From an uncultured Colwellia sp. (GTDB taxonomy: Bacteria; Pseudomonadota; Gammaproteobacteria; Enterobacterales; Alteromonadaceae), in the NCBI GenBank assembly GCA_913020705.1, contig CAJWBY010000152.1, positions 1 to 10,970 on the forward strand: DNA of 10,970 nucleotides, in the 5' to 3' direction. Every line of letters starts with the position of its first letter. The stretch's first letter is position 1. The translations under genes and the position numbers were made by a program. The notes beneath the pieces were generated by a model. The model did not search any database. It was given only the letters and a program-made list of their open reading frames with translations, and was not told the origin of the DNA. Below are positions 7,081 to 10,970 of this stretch, in pieces.

Positions 7081-8418
7081 ATGACTACAACAAGAGACTC
7101 TTTTCATTCACGTATTGGTTTTGTCTTAGCAGCCGCTGGTTCTGCTATTGGCCTAGGTAATATTTGGGGGTTTCCAACCCAAGCAGCTAATAATGGCGGC
7201 GGTGCTTTTTTATTCGTCTATTTATTGGTAACGGTGTTATTAGCCCTACCCGCTTTATATGCCGAAATTTATATTGGTAACCAAGCTCAGAAAAACCCAG
7301 TCGCCGCTTTAAAAGAAGCCTGCCAAGACACTTTACCTAATGTAGGTAAATACGCAGGATTAATCGGCCTGTGTGGTGCGATGATGATGTTAAGCTTTTA
7401 CACCATTGTTGCAGGTTGGATGCTCGCACATGCACTTTCTGCAATTACTGAGTTAGCTGGTTTTATGGAAGTTTCTCAATGGTTAGCAACCTCAAGCACT
7501 GAAAGAAATTTATTATTTACACCTATATTTATTTTATTAGGTGCCGCAATTATTCATCAAGGCGTAAATGCAGGTATTGAAAAATGGTCGGCGCGTTTAA
7601 TGCCGCTATTACTCTTGATGTTACTTTGCTTAATCGTTTATATTCTTCGACAACCTGGTGCCGAAAAAGGTTTAGCACTTTATTTGATCCCTGATTTTTC
7701 ACAAGTCACAAACCCTAAATTAATCATATCAGCAATGGGACAAGCATTCTTTTCATTATCTATAGGTGTAGGCGGCATGATGGTTTATGGCTCATACATG
7801 CAGAAAAACAAAGACATTGGTAAGTTAGCCATATCAATTACCGCACTTGATACCTGCATCGCTTTTATGGCGGGTCTATTAATAATTCCAGCGCTATTTG
7901 TTGCTCAAGAAGCTGGTTTAGAAGTTTTTAAAAATAAGGAGTTGATTGGTGAAGGTCAGCTGATTTTTAACATTCTTCCTGCCCTGTTCAACTCTATGGG
8001 AAGTGCAGGATTAATCGTTTCAAGTAGCTTTTTCTTACTGTTGTCGATTGCTGCCTTAACATCGACGATTTCATCTACCGAAGTTCCTGTTTCATATTTA
8101 GTTGAAGACAAAGGTTTAACGCGTTCAAAAGCCACTTGGCTAGTGTCATTTGTTGTACTTTGTGCCAGCATGTTATTAATTGCTTTCTTTGATGAATTAT
8201 TTGGATTAGTTATTCGTTTATTAACCACAATAATGCAGCCATTAAGTTGTTTATTTTACTTTATAGTTGTTGGCTGGTTATGGAATCGTGGTAATAAGCT
8301 TCGTGATAAAGCATTACAAGAAGGAAGGAAGTGGCTACCCATTTGGGGTAATTATTTACGTTATGTTTGCCCATTATTACTTACGGTAGTTTTTGTAAAC
8401 GTCGCAATACTGAATTAA
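7081..8418 (+). CDS. Sodium-dependent transporter of the NSS (neurotransmitter:sodium symporter) family
   Basis: A 445-residue inner-membrane symporter, the length typical of the bacterial NSS subgroup related to MhsT/TnaT, often with 11 helices. Helix 1 carries the signature GSAIGLGNIWGFP (residues 20-32), which in LeuT supplies backbone and side-chain ligands to sodium and substrate. The helix 6 region reads FFSLSIGVGGMMVYGSYM, matching the unwound substrate-site helix of the family, and the helix 8 region has SIAALTSTISSTEVP. These proteins import amino acids or related solutes with Na+; the substrate is not predictable here. The frame continues upstream to a TTG at 7018, but MTTTRDSFHSRIGFVLAAAGS is the usual NSS N-terminus, so ATG 7081 is chosen even though neither start has a good ribosome site. 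A terminator follows directly. Confidence 0.92.
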   Translation: MTTTRDSFHSRIGFVLAAAGSAIGLGNIWGFPTQAANNGGGAFLFVYLLVTVLLALPALYAEIYIGNQAQKNPVAALKEACQDTLPNVGKYAGLIGLCGAMMMLSFYTIVAGWMLAHALSAITELAGFMEVSQWLATSSTERNLLFTPIFILLGAAIIHQGVNAGIEKWSARLMPLLLLMLLCLIVYILRQPGAEKGLALYLIPDFSQVTNPKLIISAMGQAFFSLSIGVGGMMVYGSYMQKNKDIGKLAISITALDTCIAFMAGLLIIPALFVAQEAGLEVFKNKELIGEGQLIFNILPALFNSMGSAGLIVSSSFFLLLSIAALTSTISSTEVPVSYLVEDKGLTRSKATWLVSFVVLCASMLLIAFFDELFGLVIRLLTTIMQPLSCLFYFIVVGWLWNRGNKLRDKALQEGRKWLPIWGNYLRYVCPLLLTVVFVNVAILN

Positions 8419-8449
8419 TGCTTTCCTCTAATTAAATTAGATAAATTAT

Positions 8450-8484
8450 AATGCCGACTTACTCATCTGAGTGTCGGCATTTTT
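8450..8484 (+). terminator. Intrinsic (rho-independent) terminator after the NSS symporter
   Basis: AATGCCGAC (8450-8458) pairs perfectly with GTCGGCATT (8473-8481). A further ACTC/GAGT pairing (8461-8464 with 8469-8472) lies inside, closed by an ATCT loop with a TT bulge, and the stem runs into TTTTT at 8480-8484. It lies 32 nt past the symporter stop. The reverse strand also has a moderately T-rich flank (TATAATTTATC), so it may serve the converging diguanylate cyclase gene as well. Confidence 0.85.
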
Positions 8485-8525
8485 AATTACGCTACAATAA
8501 GAATTAACGTTATCTAAATGAAACC

Positions 8526-9728
8526 TTAAAAACTAACATTGTTTCGACCTTTCTTTTTAGCTTTGTATAACGCTTGATCAGAACATTTTAACGCCTGTTC
8601 AAAGCTTTGTTTACTTTCTCTAACAGCAGCACCAATTGAGATAGTGACACTCACTGTTTTAAAATCATTGTTCCTACTGCCCTTTTTAGGACTTCGTTCT
8701 TGTTTTGTTTTTCGTTGAGGATGGCGAATAACAATTTTATAGTCTTCAATAGCTTTGCGCACAGCTTCCAGTTCAGCTAAAGCTTGTTCAATATTTTTTC
8801 GCTTAAATACGATGGTAAATTCTTCACCGCCATAACGAAAAGCTTTTCCCCCACCTTTAACCTCACCAATTTTTTTAGCGACTAATTTTAGTACCTGATC
8901 ACCAATATCATGTCCATAGGTATCATTAAACTTTTTGAAGTGGTCAATGTCTAGCATTGCCACTGTGTAGTTTCTTCCCAAAGATAATGCTAACTGGTTC
9001 AATGCACGTCGAGATGGTAACCCCGTTAAATCATCACGGTAAGCGAGAGAATAAGCATCAATAACAATAACGAGTAAATAGTACAAGCTGAGTAATAATA
9101 TCGTTAGAGGTATCGGTAAGCTTATTAATTGATACTGATAAAGTACCCACACGATAAAAGAAACAAAAGTCGCAGAAACCACTAGGTCAGATTTAACAAT
9201 AGCTCGCAGAAAAATAATGAGACAACATAATGCAACGGGTAACTCTACACGCATAGTTTGTTGAAGCGGCTCAATACCTGATGTAGCTTGAACAAAAGCT
9301 ATAATTGTTTCACTGGTCTCTAACCAGAAAAATGCAACTATGCCGGTTAACGATAAAAATAATAATCGATAAATACCATGAATTGAAATAACGCCACGAT
9401 CTTTAATCAATGACAATAGAAGTAAAGATGAACAACCAAATATCGTCACCCATTCACCTTGTTGTACTAACCAACTTGACCAAGGAAATGGAAAAGATAA
9501 ACTGGTATAATAAATGAGCCATAGTAAAGATAATAAGGCTAATCGGCTCCGATTAAAGTAACTAGCAAAAACAATTACAACCACTAAAAGTACCATTAAT
9601 AATGGTTCGATAATTGTCATTTGCTTTAACCAAAAGGCTTGGCTTTTCATTACAAATATATAAGTTATAACAAAACCAGCCAAACTGAAGATTAGCGTTT
9701 TTAGCCCTTTAATTCTTTGAAACAACAT
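8526..9728 (-). CDS. Membrane-bound diguanylate cyclase (GGDEF domain, GGEEF active site)
   Basis: A 400-residue inner-membrane enzyme predicted to make cyclic di-GMP from two GTP. Residues 1-228 are strongly hydrophobic with about seven or eight membrane helices and match no sensor domain I can name with certainty. The GGDEF domain starts at RDDLTGLPSRRAL (231-243), has DIDHFKKFNDTYGHDIGD at 260-277, and the active site RYGGEEF with GGEEF at 300-304, so it should be catalytically competent. The RxxD inhibitory site expected at 291-294 reads KGGG, so the usual product-inhibition site is absent. A Lys/Arg-rich insertion (about 335-352) precedes VSVTISIGAA. The domain ends with ALKCSDQALYKAKKKGRNNV. 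AGGAG lies 3 nt before the ATG. rmuC lies 70 nt upstream on the same strand; no EAL domain is present. Confidence 0.93.
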   Translation of the reverse strand: MLFQRIKGLKTLIFSLAGFVITYIFVMKSQAFWLKQMTIIEPLLMVLLVVVIVFASYFNRSRLALLSLLWLIYYTSLSFPFPWSSWLVQQGEWVTIFGCSSLLLLSLIKDRGVISIHGIYRLLFLSLTGIVAFFWLETSETIIAFVQATSGIEPLQQTMRVELPVALCCLIIFLRAIVKSDLVVSATFVSFIVWVLYQYQLISLPIPLTILLLSLYYLLVIVIDAYSLAYRDDLTGLPSRRALNQLALSLGRNYTVAMLDIDHFKKFNDTYGHDIGDQVLKLVAKKIGEVKGGGKAFRYGGEEFTIVFKRKNIEQALAELEAVRKAIEDYKIVIRHPQRKTKQERSPKKGSRNNDFKTVSVTISIGAAVRESKQSFEQALKCSDQALYKAKKKGRNNVSF

Positions 9729-9731
9729 TAA

Positions 9732-9736
9732 CTCCT
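9732..9736 (-). promoter_or_regulatory. Ribosome binding site of the diguanylate cyclase, unusually close to the start
   Basis: On the - strand AGGAG is followed by only TTA before the ATG at 9728, a 3-nt gap shorter than the usual 5-9. No nearby alternative in-frame start fits better (the next Met is residue 27, past the first helix), so ATG 9728 is kept. The tight spacing may lower translation. Confidence 0.5.
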
Positions 9737-9798
9737 AATTATTAACGGTTATTTAACTTACTTTTAAATATATAAACATCGTGACTGATGCAAATATT

Positions 9799-10970
9799 TT
9801 ACGCATTATGTATTGATTTACTGCTTTCTAAATCAATTTTTTCATCATCTTTTTCTTTGTTCAAATCAACTTGTTCAATTTTATCAAAGCGCGATGATAT
9901 TTTATCAGCAGATGTGTGGATTTGCTTTACATCACTCGCCGCTTGATCAATGTGTTTTGCTAAATTCGCAAAACGAGATTTAAAACGGCCAAAATCTTGA
10001 GACAAATGTGACAAATGCGCCTGAATAACATGAATTTGTTTTCGCGTAGCTTCGTCTTTTAATACAGAACGAGATGTCGTTAATATTGCCATTAGGGTTG
10101 TAGGTGATGCCAGCCAGACTCGTTTTTTATTTGCAAAATCAACTAAATCACTTTGATGAGCGTGAATTTCAGCAAATATGGCCTCAGCAGGAATAAACAT
10201 AATGGCACCATCTGCTGTTTCTTTTTCTATTAAGTATTTATCACTAATATCATTAATATGTTTCTTTATATCAGCCTTAAACTGCCGTTCAGCAGCTTTA
10301 CGGTCGTGTTCGCCTAGTTGGTTATCCATCATTTTTTTATAATTTTCTAGCGGGAACTTAGAGTCGATAACCACATTACCGGTAGGTTCAGGTAGAAACA
10401 AAATACAGTCGGCTATTTTTCCGTTTGATAACGTATGCTGTAAAGAAAAATGTTGTTCGGGGAGTACGTTACGAATAAGGCTATTAAGCTGTACTTCACC
10501 AAACGCGCCACGTGAACGTTTATCACTGAGCACTTCTTGAAGACTCACAACGTTTGTCGATAGTTCAGTGATCTTCTTCTGTGCGTCATCAATTAATGCT
10601 AAACGCTGTAATATATCATTAAAGGTTTTCGTCGTTTTATCAAAACCTTCTGTCAAACGTTTTTCCACTTGACCACTAATTTCTTTTAAGCGATTGTCTG
10701 TCGATTCTGTTAGGCCATCGATACGTTTAGCCATTTGCTCACTTGACGCTTGCAACGACTTAGTTAAATCTTCTCGGCTGACTTGGGTGACTTTATTCAA
10801 ATGTTCGACAAGTTGGTCAACTGACTTTAATTGATTTTGATTAAAAATTATTTGATGCTCATGTAATGCTTTGTTCAGTTTGTCACTGTTGTCATGCAAA
10901 TTTAAAGTTTGTTTTTCGCCTTGCTCTGCATGTTGATGTAATAACTTAATTTTAAAATCAGAAATTTGTT
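9799..10970 (-). CDS. rmuC: RmuC family DNA recombination protein, 5' partial
   Basis: The - strand frame stays open to the window edge, adding 23 residues (from QISDFKIKLLHQHAEQ) before a TTG at 10899, which is therefore not the real start. The N-terminus, in E. coli RmuC (about 475 residues) a membrane anchor plus coiled coil, lies outside. About 389 residues are visible. Numbering from the TTG, 1-125 is coiled coil. The nuclease-like core follows: RGAFGEVQL (Glu135), KIADCILFLP (Asp164) and VVIDSKFPLENY (Asp179, Lys181), resembling PD-(D/E)XK active sites, then AIMFIPAEA, VWLASPTTLMAIL and a second helical segment. RmuC limits inversions at short inverted repeats in E. coli and is implicated in DNA-end processing; its biochemistry is not settled. 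The tail (about 340-366) is acidic and lysine-rich. The diguanylate cyclase follows after 70 nt. Confidence 0.93.
   Translation of the reverse strand, partial: QISDFKIKLLHQHAEQGEKQTLNLHDNSDKLNKALHEHQIIFNQNQLKSVDQLVEHLNKVTQVSREDLTKSLQASSEQMAKRIDGLTESTDNRLKEISGQVEKRLTEGFDKTTKTFNDILQRLALIDDAQKKITELSTNVVSLQEVLSDKRSRGAFGEVQLNSLIRNVLPEQHFSLQHTLSNGKIADCILFLPEPTGNVVIDSKFPLENYKKMMDNQLGEHDRKAAERQFKADIKKHINDISDKYLIEKETADGAIMFIPAEAIFAEIHAHQSDLVDFANKKRVWLASPTTLMAILTTSRSVLKDEATRKQIHVIQAHLSHLSQDFGRFKSRFANLAKHIDQAASDVKQIHTSADKISSRFDKIEQVDLNKEKDDEKIDLESSKSIHNA

Noticed and set aside
7956..8228. 90-residue open frame on the - strand
   Set aside because: It is antisense to the strongly supported NSS symporter gene and shows no motif of its own.
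10897..10899. TTG at 10899 as the start of rmuC
   Set aside because: The frame remains open to the window edge with coiled-coil-like sequence and the membrane anchor expected for RmuC is missing, so the true start is outside.

Overview
The window is AT-rich, gene-dense gammaproteobacterial chromosome. The gene set (glyoxalase-II-like GloC, RmuC, a BacNav-type sodium channel, a sodium-coupled NSS transporter, TPR hybrid kinases and a GGDEF protein with a lysine/arginine-rich insertion) suggests a marine, sodium-dependent member of the Alteromonadales, perhaps Colwelliaceae (Colwellia/Thalassotalea-like). That placement is inferred from gene content and base composition, not from a marker gene. 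I see no rRNA, tRNA, CRISPR array, insertion sequence, prophage or other mobile element, and no gene-free stretch longer than about 210 bases.

Layout. Bases 1-2368 (+ strand) hold four closely spaced genes: the C-terminal part of a hybrid sensor kinase (receiver + HPt; its start lies left of the window), a LysE/RhtB-family exporter, an Mpo1-like (DUF962) membrane protein and a DUF1697 protein. Gaps are 31, 24 and 18 nt, so they are probably co-transcribed. Bases 2407-6870 (- strand) hold a second possible unit, transcribed in the order gloC, BacNav-type ion channel, large TPR hybrid histidine kinase. The first pair is 24 nt apart; the kinase follows after 93 nt. The two units converge at 2369-2406. 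A divergent intergenic region (6871-7080) separates gloC from a 445-residue NSS-family sodium:solute symporter on the + strand, which ends at a clear intrinsic terminator (8450-8484). The right end (- strand) holds a membrane diguanylate cyclase and rmuC, whose N-terminus runs off the right edge.

Functional picture. Two phosphorelay proteins sit here without a separate DNA-binding response regulator, so their outputs lie elsewhere. The large kinase has a signal peptide followed by TPR-like repeats that should lie in the periplasm, suggesting it senses a protein or peptide there. The ion channel carries a TFEDWTD selectivity filter that differs from the TLESW filters of NaChBac/NavAb at positions linked to calcium selectivity, and it follows a glyoxalase-II-like gene. 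The diguanylate cyclase has an intact GGEEF active site but no RxxD inhibitory site. I did not find a clearly new multi-gene system. The best leads are the gloC-channel pairing and the channel filter, followed by the kinase's atypical HPt-like tail and the uncharacterised exporter/Mpo1-like/DUF1697 cluster.
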